Origin: Candidatus Jidaibacter sp. | GTDB lineage: Bacteria > Pseudomonadota > Alphaproteobacteria > Rickettsiales > Midichloriaceae | DNA length: 7,427 bases | Assembly: GCA_021298045.1 (NCBI GenBank) | Contig: JAJTHY010000104.1 | Span: 1-7,427 of the forward strand | Direction: 5' to 3' | Shown: positions 1-5,751 of the stretch, piece by piece | How positions within the stretch are numbered: position 1 is the first letter of the stretch | Layout: every line of letters begins with the position of its first letter | The notes under the pieces: generated by a model | Told to the model about the DNA's origin: nothing | Database searches by the model: none | What the model saw: only the letters and a program-made list of their open reading frames with translations | Position numbers and translations under genes: made by a program

Positions 1-27
1 ATACGCTAATGCTGCGCCTTTTCAATA

Positions 28-101
28 AATTTTCACCTATTTTGCCTTTGAAATATATCTATATTCCATGCGTAAAATAGGCAAAAATTTATGAGAAAAT
101 T
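28..101. repeat. Imperfect palindrome downstream of the porin gene
   Basis: The non-coding stretch between the left edge and the porin stop codon contains nested inverted repeats. AATTTTC at 28-34 is complementary to GAAAATT at 95-101. Inside it, TTTTGCC at 40-46 can pair with GGCAAAA at 80-86, and alternatively CCTATTTT at 36-43 with AAAATAGG at 74-81. The two inner pairings exclude each other. Lying 3' of the porin on the minus strand, it could form an RNA hairpin that ends or protects the porin transcript. It lacks the GC-rich stem and U-run of a standard intrinsic terminator, so that role is inference. Nothing else is recognised in bases 1-148. Confidence 0.35.
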
Positions 102-148
102 CTTGATTTTCGTACCCATTTTATAAGGGATTAGCTATATTTTGCACA

Positions 149-1456
149 TTAAAACTGAAGCGCTGTTCCCGCTAAGAATACAGAACCTTTATTGCGCGCC
201 GTAGCTGCGCTACCCTGAGATTTATCATGAAGGTCTGCTAAGACAACTTCCGCATACGGCATAAAACCCGGAGCTAGCTTGTAATCCATGCTAAAAGCAA
301 GTACTTTAGATACAGCTCTGGTAGCACTATATTCTGGAGAGGCTATTGTAGGAAAAGCGGTAGCAGAACCTGTGAATCCACCATTTTTACCCGCTATGTA
401 CCCGACACTGGCGCCTAAAGCATTGTAATCATACCTTGCTCCAGCTGTCCAATAACTTCCAGATTTTGCGTTGGCGATAGGTGTTGTCACACCAGCTGCT
501 GATACTATGTTTTTGTACATACCAGATTTACCCCAACTACCAAATGAAGAAGCTAAAGTAACGCCTTTGTAAGAAATATTCCCACTAAATTCATAAGCCC
601 TAGCCTTATGTCTATTAACGGTTTCTGACGCGCTAGTAACATTGAAAAGTTTTTTGGCATCACCTATCTCACCCGCTAAACCTAAGCCAAAAGTAACATC
701 ACCTGATTTGCCATTATATGCTAACCCGCCTTGGAAAGCATTTTTGTAGCCAAACACTTGTCCTGCAGGGGCAACTCCGTAATAGTTGTTTGAAGAATAG
801 TTTTTAGATATGCCTTTGAGCTGAGAAATCGTACCATGTTGGTCAGAATCAGGGATATATGATATACCAGCTTGTATGTTATTGTGTGCATTACCAATTT
901 TAGGAGTGTAATACGTTACTTTAGTGGTATACAAGCTATAAGAACCATCGACATCAGTTACGACACCAGACGAAACGAAATAAGTTCCAATACCAACATT
1001 TCTATTAAATGCGTCTACCCAATGGCTCCATGGTGCTGTGCCGCCTGTACCTGCGCCAATTTTCACCCCGTCTTTAATCATGGTAGTAGCAACGCCCAGA
1101 TAATCGCCAGCCTCTAACCTACCAAGATGATTTTCAACAAAAACCATTGTTTGGTTTCCTACAGAATTTTGGTATTTCCTGCTAATTGAAGTATCAGTAT
1201 TCAAAACTATTAACCCACCATACTTTAAGCCATGAGCTGCGCCATTAACGGCAATATTCAGCTTAGTATCATTCACTATACCACCTTGGCTTAGCTTGCG
1301 CCCACTAGAATCAAGTTTAAACGCTTCTTTTTGAGACAAGTGGGTATATTCAGTCCATAGGCTACCACCCAAAGTTACAGTAGGAGCTTTTGTATTAGCG
1401 ATTGCAGAACTGGCAAAACAAGCCATTATCCCCGCTATAAAATATTTTTTATACAT
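149..1456 (-). CDS. Gram-negative outer-membrane porin
   Basis: This encodes a 435-residue general-diffusion porin, expected to form a 16-stranded beta-barrel in the outer membrane that lets small hydrophilic solutes pass. Residues 1-20 form a signal peptide: a Lys-containing start (MYKK), a hydrophobic core, and an A-x-A site (AIA, 18-20) giving a mature N-terminus at Asn21. The body has alternating polar/hydrophobic strands rich in Gly, Tyr, Ser and Thr, with loops between them. It ends in FLAGTALQF, with the C-terminal Phe typical of barrels recognised by the BAM machinery. Length and ends fit the Porin_4/OmpC-like family of proteobacteria. The ATG start at 1456 is supported by a GAGAAA purine run about 8-9 bases upstream. 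The gene follows paralogue A on the same strand after 114 bases, so it may have its own promoter, although no convincing one was found. Substrate specificity cannot be read from the sequence. Confidence 0.88.
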   Translation of the reverse strand: MYKKYFIAGIMACFASSAIANTKAPTVTLGGSLWTEYTHLSQKEAFKLDSSGRKLSQGGIVNDTKLNIAVNGAAHGLKYGGLIVLNTDTSISRKYQNSVGNQTMVFVENHLGRLEAGDYLGVATTMIKDGVKIGAGTGGTAPWSHWVDAFNRNVGIGTYFVSSGVVTDVDGSYSLYTTKVTYYTPKIGNAHNNIQAGISYIPDSDQHGTISQLKGISKNYSSNNYYGVAPAGQVFGYKNAFQGGLAYNGKSGDVTFGLGLAGEIGDAKKLFNVTSASETVNRHKARAYEFSGNISYKGVTLASSFGSWGKSGMYKNIVSAAGVTTPIANAKSGSYWTAGARYDYNALGASVGYIAGKNGGFTGSATAFPTIASPEYSATRAVSKVLAFSMDYKLAPGFMPYAEVVLADLHDKSQGSAATARNKGSVFLAGTALQF

Positions 1457-1570
1457 CAGATTTTTCTCATAATAATATTGAATAACGCCCAGCGGCGCAC
1501 TTTTATGAAATACTAAAATTTGAATTTTGCAATTGTTTTTTAAAGCGTTATGCTAAATATTATTATTTAT

Positions 1571-2368
1571 CTATCTATCAAAATGGTTCCTGTCTCCAGA
1601 TAACAACGCACCAAAAACTAACAGCCCACCAACAATCATTGCGCCAGCCCCCACTAACTCTAAATCAACCCATGAAGATGTTGATGCTTTATAATTTTCT
1701 CTAAACCGGTCTTCTAATTCATTTAAACCAGAAATAAAATTTAATAGGGTCACAGGGTACCCCTCACCTTGTGCATATGAAGACATCGTACAACGAGCGT
1801 CTCCAATAATTTGAAGCATTCGATTATTTCCATTTTGAGCCCCTTCACGCAGAAGCTCTTGGGATTTTTGCATAAATAAAGCAATTATATCTTTTTGCAC
1901 ATCTGTAAGAACACAAGTATTAAAATACAAAAGGGCGGCTTGTTCGTAGGCTCTCATAACATAGGCAAATTCGATATCGCACAATACTTTTGCACCTGAA
2001 AATTCTGAACTATATAAAATTTTGGTTATAAAGTTCTTTTGCATTTTATTTACTGCAATATCTAGTACAGAGTAAAAGCGCCCTCCCTGCAAGCAAGACG
2101 TTTGAAAAAGCAATTTTGGCCTACACTGTAAAATACATGTTGCAAACCCCTCTTTACCTAAAAACAAAGCCAGCCCAGCTAAATTAACAATTACTATACT
2201 ATTATCTAATGGAATTTTGTATCCAGAGATTTTTTCTTCATCCGCAAGAGATAATAGACATTCTAGCACGCTAGAAATATGATCTGATTCTATGTATTCT
2301 ATGACTACGTCCTCAAAGACCTCCATTTCACGGGATTGGAAATTAAGCTTTTCGATTACTTCAAACAT
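1571..2368 (-). CDS. Ankyrin-like protein with C-terminal membrane anchor (paralogue A)
   Basis: I do not recognise this protein by name. From the ATG at 2368 it has 265 residues. Around residues 60-66 it carries IVNLAGL, followed by a K-E-G-F-x-x-C-I-L helix; near residues 101-122, VLDIAVNKMQKNFITKILYSS resembles the paired helices of an ankyrin repeat. The C-terminal half is helical. Residues about 236-256 form one hydrophobic segment rich in Gly, Leu and Val, followed by a nine-residue polar tail (SGDRNHFDR), as in a tail-anchored membrane protein. There is no signal peptide. It shares the IVNLAGL motif, the ankyrin-like pair and the MQK/GL-E pattern of its C-terminal half with the protein at 3807-4565. 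An in-frame GTG at 2392 would add eight residues, but it falls within the -10 of a good promoter candidate, and the ATG gives the same motif spacing as the paralogue. Host-directed function is possible but unproven. Confidence 0.7.
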   Translation of the reverse strand: MFEVIEKLNFQSREMEVFEDVVIEYIESDHISSVLECLLSLADEEKISGYKIPLDNSIVIVNLAGLALFLGKEGFATCILQCRPKLLFQTSCLQGGRFYSVLDIAVNKMQKNFITKILYSSEFSGAKVLCDIEFAYVMRAYEQAALLYFNTCVLTDVQKDIIALFMQKSQELLREGAQNGNNRMLQIIGDARCTMSSYAQGEGYPVTLLNFISGLNELEDRFRENYKASTSSWVDLELVGAGAMIVGGLLVFGALLSGDRNHFDR

Positions 2369-2390
2369 ATTTTTCCAAAATTTTTTGCAC

Positions 2391-2419
2391 ACTATAATAT
2401 AAAATCACTTATTATTCAA
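2391..2419 (-). promoter_or_regulatory. Candidate sigma70-type promoter for paralogue A
   Basis: Read on the minus strand, TTGAAT (2419-2414) is followed after 17 bases by TATAGT (2396-2391), four of six and five of six matches to the -35 and -10 consensus. Transcription would begin near 2384, giving a leader of about 16 bases before the ATG at 2368, with a weak Shine-Dalgarno-like GGAAA just upstream of that ATG. The -10 box overlaps the GTG at 2392, so a transcript from here could not use that GTG. AT-rich DNA produces such matches by chance, so support is moderate. Confidence 0.45.
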
Positions 2420-2454
2420 GAAAATGATTTCTTATGTCGCTTCCGAAAAATAAC

Positions 2455-2483
2455 TTGCTGCATATACTATGATGTCATACAAT
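2455..2483 (+). promoter_or_regulatory. Candidate sigma70-type promoter for ispG
   Basis: TTGCTG (2455-2460) and TACAAT (2478-2483) are separated by exactly 17 bases and lie upstream of the ispG start at 2512, which would give a leader of about 22 bases. The -10 matches consensus at five of six positions and the -35 at three. A second -10-like TATACT at 2463-2468 has only a poor -35. The purine run AAGAAAGA just before the ATG is the only ribosome-binding signal and is weak. Confidence 0.4.
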
Positions 2484-2511
2484 TCGTAAATATTAATTAA
2501 AAGAAAGATAT

Positions 2512-3783
2512 ATGGTAGCTATACCAAAAATTGATAGAAAAATCACCAGACAAATGATTGTTGGTAAAGTCACAGTTGGCGGGGGCGCACCAGTTAGAGT
2601 TCAATCTATGACAGATACCGATACAGCCAATGTGCAAAAGACAGTAGATCAAATTATTGCCTTGGCGCGAGCTGGCTCCGAGATTGTGCGCATCACCGTT
2701 AACAATGAAGCTTCAGCTGCTGCAGTTCCTGAGATCAAGCGAATACTTGAAGATCAAGGCTTTGGCGACCTCCCAATAGTTGGAGACTTTCACTATAATG
2801 GCCACACTTTGCTTGAAAAATATCCAGATTGTGCTCGCGCGCTAGACAAATACCGAATCAATCCAGGCAATGTTGGCTTTGGAGAGAAGCACGACCCTCA
2901 ATTTAGAATGATTATAGAAAAGGCAATTCAGTATGATAAACCCGTGAGAATAGGGGTGAACTGGGGCAGTATTGACCAATCTCTTTCAACAAAGATGATG
3001 GATGAAAATTCCAAGTCTACAAATCCAAAAGATGCCGACGAAATACTTAGAGAAGTATTAATAATTTCTGCAATCAGTAGCGCAGAAAAAGCAGTTGAAT
3101 ATGGCTTGAGCCCGAATAAAATTTGCATTTCGTGCAAGGTAAGTAGGGTGCAGGACTTGGTAGCAGTATACCGCGAACTCTCCGGAAGATGTGATTATCC
3201 ATTACACTTAGGGTTAACCGAAGCTGGGATGGGCAGCAAAGGAATTGTCGCTTCAAGTGCTGCGCTTTCTATTTTATTGCAGGAGGGCATTGGGGACACA
3301 ATAAGAGTTTCCCTAACCCCAGAACCAGGCGCTTCAAGAGAGAAAGAGGTAATAGTTGCGCAGGAAATCCTTCAAACCAACAACATCCGCTCCTTTATTC
3401 CACTAGTATCGTCATGCCCTGGTTGCGGCAGAACTACAAGCAGCTTTTTTAGGGAACTCGCAGAGAGCATCCAAAGCTTTATACGCGAACAGATGCCAGA
3501 GTGGAAGTTGCGCTATCCAGGGGTAGAAAAACTAAATATAGCAGTAATGGGCTGCATAGTTAATGGCCCAGGAGAAAGCAAACACTCAGACATAGGGATA
3601 AGCCTGCCTGGTAGTGGGGAATCCCCCGTAGCTCCTGTATTTATAGATGGAGAAAAAGCACATACCTTACGCGGAGAAACTATAGCAGAGGATTTTAAAA
3701 AGATCCTTTGTGGCTATATAGAGGCCAGGTTTAATAGTACGAAGGGAATTTATACCAAGTCCCAAAATACATTGGGGCAGTAA
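2512..3783 (+). CDS. ispG: 4-hydroxy-3-methylbut-2-enyl diphosphate synthase IspG (GcpE)
   Basis: This encodes a 423-residue cytoplasmic iron-sulfur enzyme of the MEP pathway. It reductively opens the ring of 2-C-methyl-D-erythritol 2,4-cyclodiphosphate to give HMBPP, the step before IspH in making IPP and DMAPP. The N-terminal TIM-barrel half contains VQSMTDTDT (30-38), GDFHYNGHTLL (91-101), YRINPGN (114-120) and GVNWGS (148-153). The C-terminal domain holds the [4Fe-4S] ligands: Cys302 and Cys305 in CPGCGR, Cys348 in MGCIVNGPGE, and Glu355 as the fourth ligand by homology with E. coli IspG. The 42 residues between Cys305 and Cys348 exceed the E. coli spacing and fit the alphaproteobacterial form. 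All expected ligands are present, so it should be active. The last 16 residues or so, after YIEARF, look like a tail beyond the conserved domain, and residues 414-419 lie in an inverted repeat. It is the only plus-strand gene, divergent from A and convergent with B, so it is probably transcribed alone. Confidence 0.97.
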   Translation: MVAIPKIDRKITRQMIVGKVTVGGGAPVRVQSMTDTDTANVQKTVDQIIALARAGSEIVRITVNNEASAAAVPEIKRILEDQGFGDLPIVGDFHYNGHTLLEKYPDCARALDKYRINPGNVGFGEKHDPQFRMIIEKAIQYDKPVRIGVNWGSIDQSLSTKMMDENSKSTNPKDADEILREVLIISAISSAEKAVEYGLSPNKICISCKVSRVQDLVAVYRELSGRCDYPLHLGLTEAGMGSKGIVASSAALSILLQEGIGDTIRVSLTPEPGASREKEVIVAQEILQTNNIRSFIPLVSSCPGCGRTTSSFFRELAESIQSFIREQMPEWKLRYPGVEKLNIAVMGCIVNGPGESKHSDIGISLPGSGESPVAPVFIDGEKAHTLRGETIAEDFKKILCGYIEARFNSTKGIYTKSQNTLGQ

Positions 3784-3807
3784 TGAGCAGATTTTGGGAC
3801 TTGGTAT
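3752..3807. repeat. Perfect 17-bp inverted repeat across the convergent 3' ends of ispG and paralogue B
   Basis: ATACCAAGTCCCAAAAT at 3752-3768 is the exact reverse complement of 3791-3807, with a 22-base loop that holds the end and TAA stop of ispG. The left arm encodes ispG residues 414-419 (YTKSQN), and the right arm ends on the last base of the paralogue B stop codon. RNA from either strand can form the hairpin, so it could act as a two-way terminator or a 3' stability element. Neither side has a U-run, so it is not a classical intrinsic terminator. It could also be a small palindromic element inserted between the genes, with its left half captured into ispG. Confidence 0.85.
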
Positions 3808-4565
3808 TAAACCCCGCGCCCTTCCGCTTCAGCCTTACCTTCCACAAAAGCAAATTCCAAACCTTGTAAAAAAACGATTACTTTTCGGTCAATGTTTTTT
3901 TGCTCTGCACACACTCGCGTTTGAATTATGCCTTCAAAATAAGGGATTATTTGGTTTTTTAATTTATCAATGGTAGTGGAGTCCCCTATTCTTCCTGATT
4001 CCTGAACAAATTTATAAATCGTTTTCTGCATACGGGCTAGAATTTTATCTTCTATAATACCATCCATTGGATGGTAAAGGGCTATGCCATAACAAATATT
4101 ATCAATTAAGAATACAGTCCTATTAACAAGCGGTAAATATTTATCGGTTTTCATTACAGAGCTGGAAAGAATGGTATTTGTCATCTCTAGATTCCTTTTA
4201 CTGATAGCTATCCTTAGTGGCAACAACAACTGAGGTAAGGATGAAAAAGTTCTGCCACTTTCGTGGAAGATATTGCCACTCGACATCTGCTCTTTATAAT
4301 TATGGAATACTGTATACGGACAATTCTCTATAATGCACTTCAAGAATCCTTGCTTAAATGGATGGATGTATGCAAGTAACCCTGCTAAGTTAACTATACA
4401 ACCTTCAGCTGGATCTCTTACTATAGGGCGCATTTCAGGATCTATGCTATTCAACATAGATTTTAGAGTTTCGCAGCGCTCTTGAATATCTTCATCTTTC
4501 TTAAGCAAATCTACAATTCTTTTTATTGTTTCAATTGATGAGTTTAAGTGGAGCGTATCTTTCAT
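3807..4565 (-). CDS. Ankyrin-like protein without membrane anchor (paralogue B)
   Basis: This protein of 252 residues is not recognised by name. It has no signal peptide or clear membrane helix, so it is probably soluble. After a charged helical N-terminus (IKRIVDLLKKDEDIQER, 14-30) comes IVNLAGL at 57-63, then K-Q-G-F-x-x-C-I-I (71-79). LPLRIAISKRNLEMTNTILSS (115-135) closely fits the ankyrin repeat pattern (P-L-x-x-A, then N-L-E, then x-x-L-L). The second half is helical, with MQKTIYKFVQESG (179-191) and FLQGLEFAF (232-240). These features recur in the same order in the protein at 1571-2368, so the two are paralogues. B carries an extra stretch between the IVNLAGL helix and the ankyrin-like pair, and ends in a short Glu/Ala/Gly tail instead of a membrane segment. 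The ATG is preceded by AAAGG at a spacing of five bases. The gene lies 80 bases downstream of the lipoprotein gene and may be cotranscribed with it. Its function is unknown. Confidence 0.72.
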   Translation of the reverse strand: MKDTLHLNSSIETIKRIVDLLKKDEDIQERCETLKSMLNSIDPEMRPIVRDPAEGCIVNLAGLLAYIHPFKQGFLKCIIENCPYTVFHNYKEQMSSGNIFHESGRTFSSLPQLLLPLRIAISKRNLEMTNTILSSSVMKTDKYLPLVNRTVFLIDNICYGIALYHPMDGIIEDKILARMQKTIYKFVQESGRIGDSTTIDKLKNQIIPYFEGIIQTRVCAEQKNIDRKVIVFLQGLEFAFVEGKAEAEGRGV

Positions 4566-4572
4566 AAAAGCC

Positions 4573-4634
4573 TTTATAAAATTTTTGCCAACTATCGCGC
4601 TAAACGCCTAAAGTGGCAACAACAATTTTATAAA
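4573..4634 (-). repeat. AU-rich inverted repeat between lipoprotein gene and paralogue B
   Basis: TTTATAAAAT at 4573-4582 is the exact reverse complement of 4625-4634. Further in, TTGCCA at 4585-4590 pairs with TGGCAA at 4614-4619, leaving a small asymmetric internal loop. The minus-strand RNA between the two genes could therefore fold into a long hairpin. One arm overlaps the A residues of the AAAGG ribosome binding site of paralogue B (4571-4575), so folding might limit its translation or attenuate read-through from the lipoprotein gene. The stem is AT-rich and weak, and no U-run follows it; any role is inference. Confidence 0.45.
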
Positions 4635-4645
4635 AATATTTGGTA

Positions 4646-5524
4646 TTAGTTTTTGGATTTAATTGCCCCAAGAGAACCAGTAAGTACTTGCCTGCCATTT
4701 GTGTAAACTATCTCCGCTTTTTTATCTTTAATATCTGAATCTGATATTTCGGATTCGAGATCAACTCTCGGTTCAGAAGGAGCCTCTACTTCGTATTCTG
4801 CCTGCGGTTGCTCGGGCTTAGAGATCTTAGGCTCAGCAGCTACATTATGATTAACCTTTTGTAAAGGCTGCTTCACTTGTGGCTTCGCTGGAATATCCTT
4901 TAGTTTAGTGCTCTTTATTTCCTCACCCTCGACTCTTAAAGCTTCATAGGATTCAGGCTCTGGAACATCAACTAACGGAGCAGAGGAAGCAAAAGTTTTA
5001 GGGTAATAGGCTTCCTGCTCTATTTCATTAGCCATATCATAATAAGAATATCCGTCCACGCTACCTTGCGCTAAAAAAACAGGAGCTTCTGCAGTTTTAT
5101 TTTCCGCTATAAGTTTGCGATCTTGCACCCCAGAATCGCTAAATTTCTCTTTCAATCTCTCCCAAAAGCTGCGCTGCTGCTCTGAAGAGTTATCTTTTTT
5201 GGGAGCTGTAGTTGCAGCCGGAAGGGACTGCTCAATGGATTGGACTTGGTTTTTAACCTCATCTGCCGTAGATTCTTTAGCGTCTGGCTCGTTGCTCACA
5301 CTAGAATTTACTGGCCCAGTATAAGGTGTAAACCTAGACGTGCGCTCAGGAGGGCGGTTGGCCCACTCCCCACTTTCAAGCAAGATATTCTCTTTTGGTG
5401 CACGGCGCTTTTTAAAATCATCGAATACCTGTGGATGGTCTGGCTTCATGGAAACACCGCAGCCAGACAACAATACCATTATTGCACAAGAGGATAATAA
5501 ACCTAAAGAGTGATTTTTTTTCAT
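4646..5524 (-). CDS. Putative outer-membrane lipoprotein, largely disordered
   Basis: From the ATG at 5524 this protein has 292 residues. Residues 1-21 form a lipoprotein signal peptide: MKKN, a hydrophobic stretch, and the lipobox LLSGC, with the lipidated Cys at 22. Gly at +2 is not the Asp retention signal, so by the Lol rule known from enterobacteria it should go to the outer membrane. A short conserved-looking N-terminal part (KPDHPQVFDDFKKRRAP) leads into a long region rich in Pro, Glu, Lys and Ser, probably disordered. This is broken by an amphipathic patch (SFWERLKEKF) and a Tyr-rich patch (GYSYYDMANEIEQEAYYP). It ends in TNGRQVLTGSLGAIKSKN. An upstream in-frame ATG at 5533 would give MYIMKKN; I prefer 5524 because GAGA then sits nine bases upstream, whereas it would abut the other start. 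No family was recognised. Alphaproteobacterial small lipoproteins of the BAM complex were considered, without a convincing match. Function unknown. Confidence 0.72.
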   Translation of the reverse strand: MKKNHSLGLLSSCAIMVLLSGCGVSMKPDHPQVFDDFKKRRAPKENILLESGEWANRPPERTSRFTPYTGPVNSSVSNEPDAKESTADEVKNQVQSIEQSLPAATTAPKKDNSSEQQRSFWERLKEKFSDSGVQDRKLIAENKTAEAPVFLAQGSVDGYSYYDMANEIEQEAYYPKTFASSAPLVDVPEPESYEALRVEGEEIKSTKLKDIPAKPQVKQPLQKVNHNVAAEPKISKPEQPQAEYEVEAPSEPRVDLESEISDSDIKDKKAEIVYTNGRQVLTGSLGAIKSKN

Positions 5525-5681
5525 AATATACATTCTCGTAAATTAAGAGTTGGCAAAGGGTATAGACGACAGGAAATTTGGAAAAGTGGGAGGAGCAGCA
5601 ATTTCAAGCACCGTAAGCCTATACTAATAGATACGAACGCGGAGAAATTAGCTACAACGCTCCAATTTTTCAAATTAACGG

Positions 5682-5709
5682 AGTATACACGAGCCTAACA
5701 AACTTCCAA
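5682..5709 (-). promoter_or_regulatory. Candidate promoter of the lipoprotein gene
   Basis: On the minus strand, TTGGAA (5709-5704) and TATACT (5687-5682) are separated by 16 bases. The -10 matches consensus at five of six positions and the -35 at four. Transcription would begin near 5675, leaving a leader of about 150 bases before the ATG at 5524. The 227-base gap between the lipoprotein start and the coiled-coil gene contains no convincing ORF, tRNA or terminator, so it appears to be this promoter plus the leader. Confidence 0.42.
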
Positions 5710-5751
5710 TCACTATTAAGCATCTAATGCGCGTATTAATCAACCAAAAAA

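Noticed and set aside
1486..1497. Small GC-rich hairpin CGCC/GGCG in the porin leader
   Set aside because: A four-base stem with a four-base loop is too short to separate from chance, and it is not followed by a U-run.
2402..2430. Inverted AAATCA/TGATTT around the -35 of the paralogue A promoter, resembling an operator
   Set aside because: Only six bases per arm in very AT-rich DNA, with no second copy and no regulator gene nearby.
2928..3256. Minus-strand ORFs inside ispG
   Set aside because: They lie wholly within a conserved gene and have no recognisable products; they are antisense shadows.
4216..4625. Exact 14-base direct repeat AGTGGCAACAACAA at 4216-4229 and 4612-4625
   Set aside because: One copy is inside the coding part of paralogue B and the other in the intergenic hairpin; the sequence is simple and a match of this length can arise by chance in a window of this size.
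5510..5698. Plus-strand ORF of 62 codons covering the gap upstream of the lipoprotein gene
   Set aside because: It starts with GTG without a properly spaced ribosome binding site, overlaps the lipoprotein signal peptide in antisense, and its product has no recognisable features; the region is better explained as promoter and leader.
5714..5745. Possible terminator after the coiled-coil gene (GCAT/ATGC hairpin)
   Set aside because: The stem is four bases with a three-base loop and no U-run; TATTAA flanks are direct, not inverted, repeats.
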